The notes beneath the pieces are model-generated. The model searched no databases, was not told the DNA's origin, and worked only from the letters and a program-made list of their open reading frames with translations. A stretch of 64,000 bases of DNA from a candidate division KSB1 bacterium (GTDB lineage: Bacteria; Zhuqueibacterota; Zhuqueibacteria; Zhuqueibacterales; Zhuqueibacteraceae): NCBI GenBank assembly GCA_034506255.1, contig JAPDPX010000009.1:247538-311537 (forward strand), written 5' to 3'. The position numbers were made by a program, and so were the translations under genes. Below, in pieces: positions 34,892 through 43,799 of this stretch. How positions within the stretch are numbered: position 1 is the first letter of the stretch; each line of letters begins with the position of its first letter.

Positions 34892-36250
34892 TCAGGGCGT
34901 CATGGCCGGTGTAGTACTCACCGCTTTGAACGCATTCAAAATCCCGCCGGTGACCATCTTGCCTTGCAGGCTGGTCTGGACATCGACCGAGTTCATCAGG
35001 TGCTGCTTCAACTGCAAATTGGTGAGACCGGGAAATTGTGCCAACACCAGCGCCGCGATGCCGCTCACGTGCGGGGTTGCCATCGAAGTGCCGGAGAGCG
35101 ATTGATAGCTGTTGTTGGGGGCGGTACTGAGAATCTCCTTGCCGGGCGCGGCCAGGTCCACGCTGTTCCGGCCAAAATTGGACCCGGGAGTGGGCAGCAC
35201 ATTGCCCACGCAGCCGCAGATGCCGCCCCCGCCGCCGCCCGAACCGAACACCGCGAGGTTGCCCTTGTTGTCAATCGCCGCCACCGCCAGGACGTTGTCC
35301 ACTTCGTAGTTCGAGGGATAGTTGGGCGTGACGTCGTTGTCCTTGCCGTCATTGCCGGCGGCCGCGACAAAGAGCGCGCCCTGTTGATTGGCAAACTTGA
35401 TGGCGTCTTCCAGCGCCTGGGAGCGGCCGCCCCCGCCCCAACTGTTGTTCATCACGTGGGCGCCAAAGCGCGCGGCATAGGTGATCGCCTCCACGGCATC
35501 CGAGAGGCTGCCGGAGCCGCCGCTGCCGAGGAATTTCAAGGGCATGATGCGGACATTCCAGTTGACGCCCACCACGCCCGCACCGTTGTTGCCGACTGCG
35601 CCGATCGTGCCCGCCACATGCGTGCCGTGGAGATTGTCATCGAAGGGATCGTTGTCGCGATTGACGAAATCCCAGCCGCGCCAGTCGTCGATGTAGCCGT
35701 TGTTGTCATCGTCGATGCCGTTGCCGCTGCGGGGATCATTGGGATCGGCCCACGGGTCTTCGCCGGGGTTGGTCCACATGTTGGCGCTGAGATCGGGATG
35801 CCGGTAGTCCACGCCCGTATCAATCACCGCCACCAGCACCTCGGCGCTGCCTTTCTGCACTTCCCACGCTTCGACGGCATCGATGTCGGCATCCGCGGTG
35901 CCGCCGTTCTGGCCGGTGTTGTGCAAGCCCCAAAGCTGGCCAAACTGCGGATCATTGGGAATCTCGCTGGCATAGTAGAGATAATTGGGCTCCGCGTAGA
36001 CCACGCCCGGACGGCTTTGCAGCTCTTCGACCAGGGCGTTGACTTCCTTGCCGGTGGTGTCGCGCACCACGAAGATGTCTCCCGGCCCGAGCGGCTTGGA
36101 AGAGGGCATGGCCGCCATCACCCCGGGGTCACTGACTTTGACTACGACTTCACCGGGAACGAACAACGGTCGTTGCTCCTGCCGGGCCGTTTGTCCGCTA
36201 AAGATCATTGCCAGCAGCAACAGGCCCAACAGGCTCCACCATTTCTTCAT
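34892..36250 (-). CDS. Secreted subtilase (S8 family peptidase)
   Basis: A 452-residue subtilisin-like protease. Signal peptide (WWSLLGLLLLAMIFSGQTA), an N-terminal propeptide of the fervidolysin type (VPGEVVVKVSDPG up to the boundary GVVYAEPNYLYY), and the catalytic triad Asp in AVIDTGVDYRHPDL, His in LHGTHVAGTIG and Ser in SGTSMATPHVSG, plus the oxyanion Asn in AAAGNDG. Acidic DDDNNGYIDDW is a calcium-site-like loop. A Gly-rich segment with two cysteines (GGGGGGICGCVGN) is inserted before the serine. There is no QNYPNPFNP sorting tail, unlike the neighbouring propeller. Start 36250 follows GGAGG; a longer frame upstream lacks a signal. A leader hairpin precedes it. Confidence 0.92.
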   Translation of the reverse strand: MKKWWSLLGLLLLAMIFSGQTARQEQRPLFVPGEVVVKVSDPGVMAAMPSSKPLGPGDIFVVRDTTGKEVNALVEELQSRPGVVYAEPNYLYYASEIPNDPQFGQLWGLHNTGQNGGTADADIDAVEAWEVQKGSAEVLVAVIDTGVDYRHPDLSANMWTNPGEDPWADPNDPRSGNGIDDDNNGYIDDWRGWDFVNRDNDPFDDNLHGTHVAGTIGAVGNNGAGVVGVNWNVRIMPLKFLGSGGSGSLSDAVEAITYAARFGAHVMNNSWGGGGRSQALEDAIKFANQQGALFVAAAGNDGKDNDVTPNYPSNYEVDNVLAVAAIDNKGNLAVFGSGGGGGGICGCVGNVLPTPGSNFGRNSVDLAAPGKEILSTAPNNSYQSLSGTSMATPHVSGIAALVLAQFPGLTNLQLKQHLMNSVDVQTSLQGKMVTGGILNAFKAVSTTPAMTP

Positions 36251-36282
36251 GAAAATCCTCCACAATGGGGAATGATGATTGT

Positions 36283-36321
36283 GCCGGCGCCAGCCCAATG
36301 GATTCATTGAATGGCACCGGC
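36283..36321 (-). promoter_or_regulatory. Inverted repeat in the leader of the subtilase gene
   Basis: 36283-36292 (GCCGGCGCCA on the plus strand) pairs with 36312-36321 (TGGCACCGGC) in a 10-bp stem with one G-U pair, and the loop contains a smaller inverted repeat (ATTCATTGAAT). It lies about 33 bases before the start codon and could act as a 5' hairpin affecting mRNA stability or as an operator. Confidence 0.4.
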
Positions 36322-36516
36322 GCTTGGAATAATAAGCGGGGGAGGGCATAAATCCGGTGACAGCAGACAGGCCGGCGGTTCGCAAAACCGGCGGGCTGGC
36401 CGGCTGGAAGGTTCGCCGTGACACGCCGCATTTTGCGCCGGAAAAACGCTCACGACCGCAAAGATTTTGCAGTGCCGATCTCCTGCCTGCATGGGGCGGC
36501 AGGCAAGACTCCTGCG

Positions 36517-36861
36517 TCAGGGCCGCTCAGGAATGCGATATTCGAGATTCGGTTCCGCGTATTCCACCAGGGGATGGGCGCGGCAGCGGGCCAACACCTG
36601 ATCGAGGGATTGTCCGGCCGGCAGACGATAAACGCGCACCCCGATCGCCGGCAAGTTGCGCACTTGCTCCAGGCCCAGGGCCGCCGCGAAAGCCTGCACG
36701 GAATCGGCGAGCGCCGTTGGTTTGAACTTGATCAAAACCTCCGCGGGCTGGGCAGCCGCGGTGTTCGGGGCGGCAGCTTCACGCTGTTGCTCGGCCTGTT
36801 TGCAGGGCTGCGAAACTGTGGCAGCCAGGGCGGCAATCAGGAGTGCAATGATGAATTTCAT
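36517..36861 (-). CDS. Stand-alone subtilase-propeptide-like (inhibitor I9/fervidolysin-N) exported protein
   Basis: A 114-residue protein. Signal peptide-like start MKFIIALLIAALAATVSQ, then a domain with AEVLIKFKPTALADSVQAF, GVRVYRLPAGQSLDQVL and the terminal EYAEPNLEYRIPE. This matches the fervidolysin/subtilisin propeptide fold, in which the C-terminal tail occupies the protease active site. There is no protease domain after it. It is encoded 266 bp upstream of a full subtilase on the same strand. Free propeptides can chaperone or inhibit subtilases in trans, so this is a likely partner or immunity factor, which is inference. A strong promoter (36973-37001) drives it. Confidence 0.75.
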   Translation of the reverse strand: MKFIIALLIAALAATVSQPCKQAEQQREAAAPNTAAAQPAEVLIKFKPTALADSVQAFAAALGLEQVRNLPAIGVRVYRLPAGQSLDQVLARCRAHPLVEYAEPNLEYRIPERP

Positions 36862-36972
36862 GGCTCTTGCAGCACGGGGCAGAGAGAGTTGCCGGGTCTC
36901 TGCCGGATCGCATGACGCCGGTGGCTGCGGACGGTTGGAGGCAGCGCCGGTCAACGAGCGGCAACCGGCTGC

Positions 36973-37001
36973 AAAGTAGCACTCTCTTTTCGCGATGTCA
37001 A
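36973..37001 (-). promoter_or_regulatory. Sigma-70-type promoter of the propeptide-like gene
   Basis: On the minus strand TTGACA (37001-36996), 17-base spacer, TACTTT (36978-36973). It is one of the best matches in the window. The predicted leader is about 105 bases to the ATG at 36861. Confidence 0.6.
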
Positions 37002-37070
37002 CCGGAATTTATCCCGCTCCGCCTGCCGGGCATCGCATCTTCTCCTGCCGTGCCGGCGGCAGGCGCCGGC

Positions 37071-38165
37071 TCATTGCCAGGAGGCGCGCAGAATGGCAAG
37101 CTGTTTGGCCTGCAGCAGCGTCTGCTGACGAAAGATGATCACCCCGCCGGCCGGGGCCTCCAGAGCATGCAGCACCGCCGCGCTGAATTCGTCATCCGGC
37201 ACATTGTGGCCGCTGCCGAGATCGGTTTGGATGATGGGCCATACCGGTTTGTTGGTTTCGCTTGCGGTGTATTGCACGAACTGCGAAATCCACTCCACCG
37301 GCCGGCCGCACAGTTCATGATAAAGCATGGGTGAGAAAACATCGAAATGGCTGCTGAGACGGCGATAATCCTGGCCCAACACATTGGTGATTGCGCGGCC
37401 ATATTCTTCGCGCTGCCAGGGCACGGCAAACAGGCCCATGATCACGCCCGGCTTTTTGGCGATGGTCTCCTGCGCCTGCCGGGCAAAATCAGCGATGACC
37501 GCGGTTTTGTAGAGCATCCATTCGCGGCGGTGGTGGGTGAGAATCCAGTTGGCCCGGGCAGCGAGCAGACCGGCTTTGGCACCGGCCGGCCCGTCGGTGC
37601 TCGTATCCATTGGCAGGTTTTCCGGAATCACCAGGCCGCTGCGGCGTTCGAAATCCGCCAGCGTCGAATCGCAGAAGCAGGTTTCCAGCAACTCGGGGTT
37701 GGGTGTTTCCCAGTGTCCGCTGAAGCGCAGAAAGTCGAGCCAGATGCCGTCGAAACCGGCATCGCGTTTTTGTGCAATCTGACGCAGCAGGCGCGGCCAA
37801 AAGCTGCGTTGTGTGGGGCAAATGCCGTTGCCGGGCTCTGCCGCCACGCGATTGCCCTGGCGGTCCACCGGGCGGAGTTGAGGATGGCGCCGCCACAGCA
37901 CGCTGCTCCCGAAGACATTCACCGTGGTGTAGATTTTGACGCCGATGGCCTTGAGCGTCTGGTGCAGCTCCGGCGCAATCGTGTCCACAAACACGGCGTT
38001 GATGTTGTTTTGATAAAGCGCGGCCGCGGTTTCTTTGGGCGTGCCGGCGAACGGCCCCTCCGGCGTGAAGCCCCACAAGGCATGGATTTGTGTCTGTGCC
38101 CGGGCTGCCGGGTGCGGGCCGCCGCATAAAGTCAGGGTGAGCAGAAAGAGGAGGTAGCGTTTCAT
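37071..38165 (-). CDS. Putative secreted glycoside hydrolase (TIM-barrel, DUF4015/GHL10-like)
   Basis: A 364-residue exported protein. Signal peptide (YLLFLLTLTLCGGPHPAARAQ), then a TIM-barrel with blocks seen in putative glycosyl hydrolases of the GHL/DUF4015 kind: INAVFVDT, VKIYTTVNVFG, GFDGIWLDFLRFSG (the Asp after WL is the likely catalytic acid region), SSHFDVFSPMLYHEL and VWPIIQTD. A C-terminal HALEAPAGGVIIFRQQTL closes it. The substrate is probably a polysaccharide; I cannot say which. Start at 38165 is where the signal peptide begins, and a longer frame upstream lacks coding character. Confidence 0.75.
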   Translation of the reverse strand: MKRYLLFLLTLTLCGGPHPAARAQTQIHALWGFTPEGPFAGTPKETAAALYQNNINAVFVDTIAPELHQTLKAIGVKIYTTVNVFGSSVLWRRHPQLRPVDRQGNRVAAEPGNGICPTQRSFWPRLLRQIAQKRDAGFDGIWLDFLRFSGHWETPNPELLETCFCDSTLADFERRSGLVIPENLPMDTSTDGPAGAKAGLLAARANWILTHHRREWMLYKTAVIADFARQAQETIAKKPGVIMGLFAVPWQREEYGRAITNVLGQDYRRLSSHFDVFSPMLYHELCGRPVEWISQFVQYTASETNKPVWPIIQTDLGSGHNVPDDEFSAAVLHALEAPAGGVIIFRQQTLLQAKQLAILRASWQ

Positions 38166-38377
38166 GTTGAGTAGCACCGATGAAGGATCCGCATGACTGT
38201 CGGGTCTTTGTATCGCAAGATTGCCCGCGAGGCAAGCAACAAGGCCCGGCTTGGCCGCACGCATCCATCCGCGGGCAAACCGGGCACGACACCAAAGGCA
38301 GGCAAGGTTGGTCACCCTCCACGTTTTCAAGGTGGCGATGCCTCCGGGCAGAAGCGACGCCGCACACCACCCGGCTC

Positions 38378-41269
38378 TCAGGCGAGCGCCTCCGCGAGTA
38401 TTTCGATCACATGCTGCGCCCGGCGGCCGGTGGCATGTTCGATTTGATGCCGGCAACTGAAGCCATTGGCCACCACGCGATGTTGTGCGGGCAGCGCCCT
38501 GATTGCGGGAAACAGGCGCAGACCGCCGATTTGCAGGGAGAGCGCGTAATGTTCCTTCTCATAGCCGAACGCGCCCGCCATGCCGCAACAGCCGGAATCC
38601 ACCTCGGTGACGTTGCAACCCGCCGCCTGCGCGAGCGCGGCTTTCGAAGTCTCCGTGCCGAACAATGCCTTGTGATGGCAGTGGCCGTGATAGAGAATGT
38701 CTTGCTGCAGCGGTTTGAAGGCAGTCCGGACCTGGTTGTGCCGGAGATGCTGCAGCACGAAATCCTCGATCAGCAGAAACTGTCCGGCCACTCTTTGCGC
38801 TTTGTCGGGCTCGCGCACCAGGTCGGGATAGTCCTCCTTCACCGCCGACACGCAGCTCGGTTCGCAACCGACGATCGTCAAACCCTGCTCGACAAACCGC
38901 GCGAGCCGGTCGACGACTGCTTCCGCGCGCGGCCGCGCGGCACGCAACATGCCGTTGGAAATGAGCGGCCGGCCGCAGCAGCCGGCATTGGCCAGCACCA
39001 CACGATAGCCCAGGGCCTCCAGGACTCTGACCGCTGCTTTGCCGATGTCAGGCTCGTGGTAAGAAAGAAATGTATCATTGAAGAGCACGACTTGCGGACG
39101 CCGGTGGTAATTATCATCCGGGATTTTGCGACGCTGGAACCAGCGGCCAAAGCTTTCCGCGGCATAAAGCGGCAGCACGCGGCGACGGTCGATGCCCAGC
39201 ACCCTTTCCAAAAAACGGCGCAGGGTGCGGCTCTGCAGCAGGCAGTTGCTCAGGCCGGGAAAGAGCGTGCCGAGACGGCCAAGCACCTCCGGCCGTGCGA
39301 ACAAATGCACGCGCAGCGGCGTGCCATGCTCGTCATAGTAATGCGCCAGAAACTCGTATTTCAATTTGGCAACATCGACATTGGACGGGCATTCCGCCTT
39401 GCAGCCCTTGCAGGCCAGGCACAGATCGAACACCTGCTTCAGCCGCGCGGTGGTGAAGCGTTCGGGCGAGATCGCCCCGGTGAGCGCGGCGCGCAGGGCA
39501 TTGGCGCGGCCGCGGGTGGAGTGTTCCTCGTCGCGCGTTGCCATGTAGGAGGGGCACATGGTGCCACCCAGGGTTTTGCGGCAGGCCCCCACACCGGTGC
39601 ACATTTCGACGGCGCGGTCAAAACCACCATCCGCTTGAAAGTGAAAGTGCGTGTACAGCGGCCGGGTGTGATAGTGCGGGCCAATGCGCAAATTCTCCGC
39701 AATGTCCTGCGCGTCTACGATCTTGCCGGGGTTGAAGCGATTGTGCGGATCGAAGGCGGCTTTGACTTCGCGAAACGCCTGATAGAGTCGGGGGCCGAAG
39801 AAGACGGGATTGTGAAAGCTGCGTACCAGACCGTCGCCGTGTTCGCCGCTCATCATGCCGCCATAGTGCATCACCCGCGCCAGCACCTGTTGGGAAATGC
39901 TGCGCATCAGGCGCACGTCCTCGGCTTGCTTGAGATTGATGATCGGTCGCACGTGCAACAGCCCGACACTGGCGTGGGCATAAAGCGAGACTTCCCGGCC
40001 GTGGCGGTGCACGATGTCGATCACCTCGCGGATGTAATCCGGCAGCACCGCCACCGGCACCGCGGCATCCTCGATGAACGGCAGCGGCTTGAAATCGCCC
40101 TTCATGCCCAGCATCAATCCCAGGCCGGCCTTGCGCAGGCTCCACACCGTGTTTTGTTCCGCGCTGCCCAGCGCGCGGGTGCAGGCGTAGGCGCGATGCT
40201 GCCGCTGCAACTCGCCGCCCAGCCTGTCGAGTTTGGGCAGGATTTCGTCGGGGTGCTCGCCAAAAAATTCGATCACCAGCATGGCCTGCGGGCTGCCCTG
40301 CACGAAGGCCGCCGCGCGCTTGCGCTGCTCGAGGTTTTGCGCCGCCAGGCTGAGAATGAGATGATCGAGCAATTCCACCGCTGCCGGTTGATACTCCAAA
40401 ATGGCGGCGGTGGCACGCAGGGCGTCGAAGAGATCATGAAAATGCGCGAGCAACAGCGCCGTGGCCTTGGGCAGCGGCGCCAGGCGCACTTTGGCCGCGG
40501 TGATGAAAGCGAGTGTGCCCTCCGAACCGCACAGAAGTTTGGCGAGATTCCACTCGCTTTGATCGAGCAACTCGTCGAGCGCGTAGCCGCCGGCGCGGCG
40601 CATCACCCTGGGAAAGCGTGCCCGAATTTCATCGGCATGGGTGTGCACGATACGCTTCATCTCGCGATAAATCCGGCCTTCGAGATCCGGCTGCCGGCCT
40701 TTCGCCGCGCAAGCCGCCGGGGACAGGGCCGCAAACTCCACCGCGCTGCCGTCGGAGAGCACGGCCTCCAGCGCCAGCACCTGATCGACGGTCTTGCCGT
40801 AGCGGATCGAATGCGCACCGGAGGAATTGTTGGCGATCATGCCGCCCACCGTGGCGCGATTGGAAGTGGCGACATCCGGTGTGAAATGCAGACCGCTGGC
40901 TTTGAGCTGCTCGTTCAGGTTGTCGCGCACGATCCCCGGTTCCACCTGCACCCACTGTTCCTCCAGGTTGCATGCCAGAACCCGTGTCAGGTATTTGGAG
41001 CAATCGACCACCAGCGCCTGCCCGACCGCCTGCCCGGCGAGGCTGGTGCCGCCGCCCCGCGGCAGAATGGCCACCTCGTATTTGAGCGCGGTGCGAATCG
41101 CCTGAATCGCCTCCTCGCGATCGCGCGGCAAAACCACACCCACCGGCCTGATTTGATACAGGCTCGCATCCGTGCTGTAAAGATAGCGCGTCACCTCGTC
41201 GAACAAAACCTCACCCCGCAGTTTGCGCTTCAATTCGGCTTCCAATTTGACGGCGTCGGAGATTTTCAT
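38378..41269 (-). CDS. Fused FAD-binding and Fe-S D-2-hydroxyacid dehydrogenase (GlcD/GlcF-like)
   Basis: A 963-residue respiratory-type dehydrogenase. Residues about 35-220 are the PCMH FAD domain (VAILPRGGGTSLAGQAVG, VGGMIANNSSGAHSIRYGKT); 225-510 the FAD-oxidase C-terminal domain; then ferredoxin motifs with GGTMCPSYMATRDE and CLACKGCKAECPS, and a C-terminal pair of cysteine-rich CCG domains (AGCCGRPLISNG, VGCEPSCVSAV, SGCCGMAGAFGYE). This is the YdiJ/D-lactate dehydrogenase-type single chain that oxidises D-lactate, D-2-hydroxyglutarate or glycolate and passes electrons to the quinone pool or another carrier. The substrate cannot be told from sequence. Followed at 41913 by glpD on the same strand, after a 640-bp gap. 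Confidence 0.92.
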   Translation of the reverse strand: MKISDAVKLEAELKRKLRGEVLFDEVTRYLYSTDASLYQIRPVGVVLPRDREEAIQAIRTALKYEVAILPRGGGTSLAGQAVGQALVVDCSKYLTRVLACNLEEQWVQVEPGIVRDNLNEQLKASGLHFTPDVATSNRATVGGMIANNSSGAHSIRYGKTVDQVLALEAVLSDGSAVEFAALSPAACAAKGRQPDLEGRIYREMKRIVHTHADEIRARFPRVMRRAGGYALDELLDQSEWNLAKLLCGSEGTLAFITAAKVRLAPLPKATALLLAHFHDLFDALRATAAILEYQPAAVELLDHLILSLAAQNLEQRKRAAAFVQGSPQAMLVIEFFGEHPDEILPKLDRLGGELQRQHRAYACTRALGSAEQNTVWSLRKAGLGLMLGMKGDFKPLPFIEDAAVPVAVLPDYIREVIDIVHRHGREVSLYAHASVGLLHVRPIINLKQAEDVRLMRSISQQVLARVMHYGGMMSGEHGDGLVRSFHNPVFFGPRLYQAFREVKAAFDPHNRFNPGKIVDAQDIAENLRIGPHYHTRPLYTHFHFQADGGFDRAVEMCTGVGACRKTLGGTMCPSYMATRDEEHSTRGRANALRAALTGAISPERFTTARLKQVFDLCLACKGCKAECPSNVDVAKLKYEFLAHYYDEHGTPLRVHLFARPEVLGRLGTLFPGLSNCLLQSRTLRRFLERVLGIDRRRVLPLYAAESFGRWFQRRKIPDDNYHRRPQVVLFNDTFLSYHEPDIGKAAVRVLEALGYRVVLANAGCCGRPLISNGMLRAARPRAEAVVDRLARFVEQGLTIVGCEPSCVSAVKEDYPDLVREPDKAQRVAGQFLLIEDFVLQHLRHNQVRTAFKPLQQDILYHGHCHHKALFGTETSKAALAQAAGCNVTEVDSGCCGMAGAFGYEKEHYALSLQIGGLRLFPAIRALPAQHRVVANGFSCRHQIEHATGRRAQHVIEILAEALA

Positions 41270-41912
41270 TTTCCACGCTTGGAATGTTTGCTGCGAAAGG
41301 AAATTGGTCGCGGGGTAATTGTCATGCGCGCTCGCACATCAAGCACGATGACAACGTTGCGCAGGCCTCCTGTCTGCCTGCGGAGAGCCTCCGCAGGATC
41401 GCAAGAGAACGCCACGGTCAAACCGTGGCGGAACAGCTACTCTTTGCAAAGCCCCTGCGGCTTCACGTCCTGCGTGTTTTGGCCATTGGATTTTATCACT
41501 GCGAAAAAGTTGGCCGGATTGGGTCGACGGCCTGTGCTGCGGTATTTTCGTGTCAAGTATTCTGTGCCCGCTGAAAACGTTCCAACCTCGGCGGAACCGG
41601 GGTTTCCAACACGCCGGAAGTATGAAAACCCTGGAGTGCTCAGGCCACGGCCGGGCCATTGCCGGTGCATTTTCTCACAAGCCCGCGATTTCGGTGTGAC
41701 ACTGTGCGGCCACTCGCGGCAATCCCCGGCCGCGCGGTTTTTCGCATGACCGGATTTTTGCAACGCGCGGAATATACACTTTCGGCGGGCGGGATCAAAG
41801 CAGGAAGTATGCGGCCGGCAGCAGGGAACCACATGACGATGGAAGGACGCGCCATGACAGCACAACCCTGCGGCGCACGCAGGGTCCCGGCAGCAGGGCC
41901 GCGCCAGGGCCT
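41270..41912. other. Intergenic region with two tandem hairpins
   Basis: About 640 bp between glpD and the fused dehydrogenase. The part at 41360-41430 holds a fragment resembling the dispersed repeat (GCGCAGGCCTCC) and two perfect short hairpins (41378-41429, listed separately). The remainder has no frame with a ribosome binding site. Confidence 0.5.
41378..41429. repeat. Two adjacent perfect hairpins
   Basis: Hairpin 1: CTGCGGAG (41378-41385), loop AGC, CTCCGCAG (41389-41396). Hairpin 2: GCCACGGT (41411-41418), loop CAA, ACCGTGGC (41422-41429). Both have 8-bp perfect GC-rich stems and 3-base loops, 14 bases apart. No T-run follows. They could be a structured RNA element or a REP-like mobile repeat. 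Confidence 0.5.
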
Positions 41913-43466
41913 TTACAGCAGGTATCCCCGCGCCAATTCGCGATACTGCCCCACCTGCCGGGCCTGCCAGTCTGCATCGCGGCCCAGCTCTTCCGCCAGC
42001 AACCGGGCCACGGCCGGCGCGGCAGCCATGCTCGCGGCGGCATCCAGCAGCAGCGCGCGCGTGCGCCGCGCCAGAACATCGCTCACGCTGCGCGCCATTT
42101 CCTGCCGCGCCGCCCACACGACCTCCACAGCACGGTAGGGCAGATTGGGGTGCAACGGCACGGCCAGCTCTTCCTGCGCCGCCATCAACTCCTGCAGCGC
42201 AGCGGCCTCGGAGCCGTAGACCGACCAGTGCGATTGACTGTCCACTTGCGCCTGCCAGCCGTGCAAGCGCAGGCTGTGCGTGGGGGAAGCCTGCTCCGGC
42301 AAACCCGCCATCTTCGCAGCTTGATCAATGGTATCCTGCGCCATTTTGCGGTAGATGGTCCACTTGCCGCCGGTGATGGTGAGCAAACCGGAGGGCGAGA
42401 GGATCAGGCTGTGATCGCGTGACAGCGCCGCGGTGGCGGTGGTCTCGTGGGATTTGACCAGGGGACGCAAACCGGCAAACACGCTCAACACGTCTGCCGG
42501 TGTCGGATCTTTCGTGAGGTAGCGCGCGGCGTGTGTGAGCAGAAATTCCACTTCGGCCGCCAGCGGCCGCGGCTCCAGTTGAATTTCCGTGACCGGGGTG
42601 TCGGTGGTGCCGACCAGCGTGCGATGGTGCCAGGGAATGGCGAACAGCACACGGCCATCGTCGGTGTGCGGCACCATGATGGCATGGTCGCTGGGCAGAA
42701 ACCGGCGGTCGAGCACGAGGTGAACGCCCTGGCTCGGCGCGATCAACGGAGACGCGTGCGGATCGTCCATCTGCCGGATGGCATCACAAAACACGCCGGT
42801 GGCGTTGATTACGACGCGTGCGGGCAAGTCGAAACGCTCGCCGCTTTCCGTGTCCTGCGCGGCCACCCCGGTCACCAGACCGCCGGCTTTCAACAGTGCG
42901 GTGACTTTGACATAGTTCACCACGGTGGCGCCCAGTCCGGCGGCGGTTTGCGCCAGGCAGATGGCCAGTCGGGCATCATCGAACTGGCCGTCATAGTAGA
43001 TCACGCCGCCACGCAGGCCCTTTGGCTCGAGCGTGGGAATGCGCTGCAAGGTGTCTTCGCGCGAGAGATTTTGTGAAGGGCCCAATCCCAATTTGCCGGC
43101 GAGCATGTCGTACAGCTTCAGGCCGATGCCATAGAACGGCCCCTCCCACCAATCATACAGGGGCACCACGAAGGCGAGATGATGCACGAGATGCGGCGCA
43201 TTCTGCCGCAGCAGGCCGCGCTCATGCAGGGCCTCCAGCACCAGCGCGAGATTGCCCTGCTTGAGATAGCGCACACCGCCGTGAATCAATTTGGTGCTGC
43301 GGCTGGAGGTGCCCTGTGCGAAATCGCCCTGCTCCAACAACAGCGTGCGATACCCCCGCGCCGCCGCCTCCACCGCACAGCCCAGGCCGGTGGCGCCGCC
43401 GCCGATGATGATCACGTCCCACCGGCCGGTGGATCGCAACTGCTGCAACATCTCGGGGCGATTCAT
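41913..43466 (-). CDS. glpD: Glycerol-3-phosphate dehydrogenase (FAD-dependent, GlpD)
   Basis: A 517-residue membrane-associated flavoenzyme that oxidises sn-glycerol-3-phosphate to dihydroxyacetone phosphate and feeds electrons to quinones. N-terminal FAD motif WDVIIIGGGATGLGCAVEAA, the family signature STKLIHGGVRYLKQGNL, LPARVVINATGVF, GTTDTP, and the C-terminal cap with GLLTITGGKWTIYRKMA. Length fits GlpD. A good AGGAGGAAAC site precedes the ATG. No glpK or glpF is visible. Preceded on the same strand by the flavoprotein gene, with overlapping palindromes in the gap. Confidence 0.95.
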   Translation of the reverse strand: MNRPEMLQQLRSTGRWDVIIIGGGATGLGCAVEAAARGYRTLLLEQGDFAQGTSSRSTKLIHGGVRYLKQGNLALVLEALHERGLLRQNAPHLVHHLAFVVPLYDWWEGPFYGIGLKLYDMLAGKLGLGPSQNLSREDTLQRIPTLEPKGLRGGVIYYDGQFDDARLAICLAQTAAGLGATVVNYVKVTALLKAGGLVTGVAAQDTESGERFDLPARVVINATGVFCDAIRQMDDPHASPLIAPSQGVHLVLDRRFLPSDHAIMVPHTDDGRVLFAIPWHHRTLVGTTDTPVTEIQLEPRPLAAEVEFLLTHAARYLTKDPTPADVLSVFAGLRPLVKSHETTATAALSRDHSLILSPSGLLTITGGKWTIYRKMAQDTIDQAAKMAGLPEQASPTHSLRLHGWQAQVDSQSHWSVYGSEAAALQELMAAQEELAVPLHPNLPYRAVEVVWAARQEMARSVSDVLARRTRALLLDAAASMAAAPAVARLLAEELGRDADWQARQVGQYRELARGYLL

Positions 43467-43799
43467 GTTTCCTCCTCGGGGCCTCGTCTGTCCGGCGGCG
43501 GCGGATGAGCAGCATCACTGCGTTCGCGGGGTGCCGGACGAGGCGGTGCTTCCGGTTGCCATGCTGCAAGCCCCCGTTCTGAAATGATTCACTGCGTGCG
43601 GGTGCGGTCAACTGCGGGGGATGACTCCTGCAGCGTGAGCGGCGGTGAAGTTCACTTTCTCCATCCCGGAAAAGGCTGCAGCGCCAGCGCACAGTCAAAG
43701 CGTTTGCCCGGGCCCCGGAAAAATTCCAAAAGCCTGCGCGACAAATTGAACCCGGCTCATCCTCAATTCTCAGAATTCTGTCAGAATCGACACCGCGGG
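43467..43799. other. Intergenic region upstream of glpD
   Basis: About 330 bp between the flavoprotein stop and the glpD start, same strand. It has no coding frame. The palindrome cluster at 43765-43786 and the glpD ribosome binding site are its only features; a promoter for glpD could not be fixed. Confidence 0.45.
43765..43786. promoter_or_regulatory. Overlapping palindromes, possible operator
   Basis: Three overlapping perfect palindromes within 22 bases: AATTCT-C-AGAATT (43765-43777), CAGAATTCTG (43771-43780) and ATTCTG-T-CAGAAT (43774-43786). This is a tandem of inverted half-sites AATTCT/AGAATT. It lies 14 bases after the flavoprotein stop codon and 300 bases before glpD. Confidence 0.4.

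Noticed and set aside
34754..36310. Open frame of 518 codons, plus strand
   Set aside because: Antisense to the subtilase; Val/Ala-rich shadow with no motif.
38180..41749. Open frame of 1189 codons on the plus strand
   Set aside because: It lies antisense to the well-supported fused FAD/Fe-S dehydrogenase and consists of His/Gln/Arg/Gly-rich shadow sequence. The long frame follows from the GC-rich third positions of the real gene.
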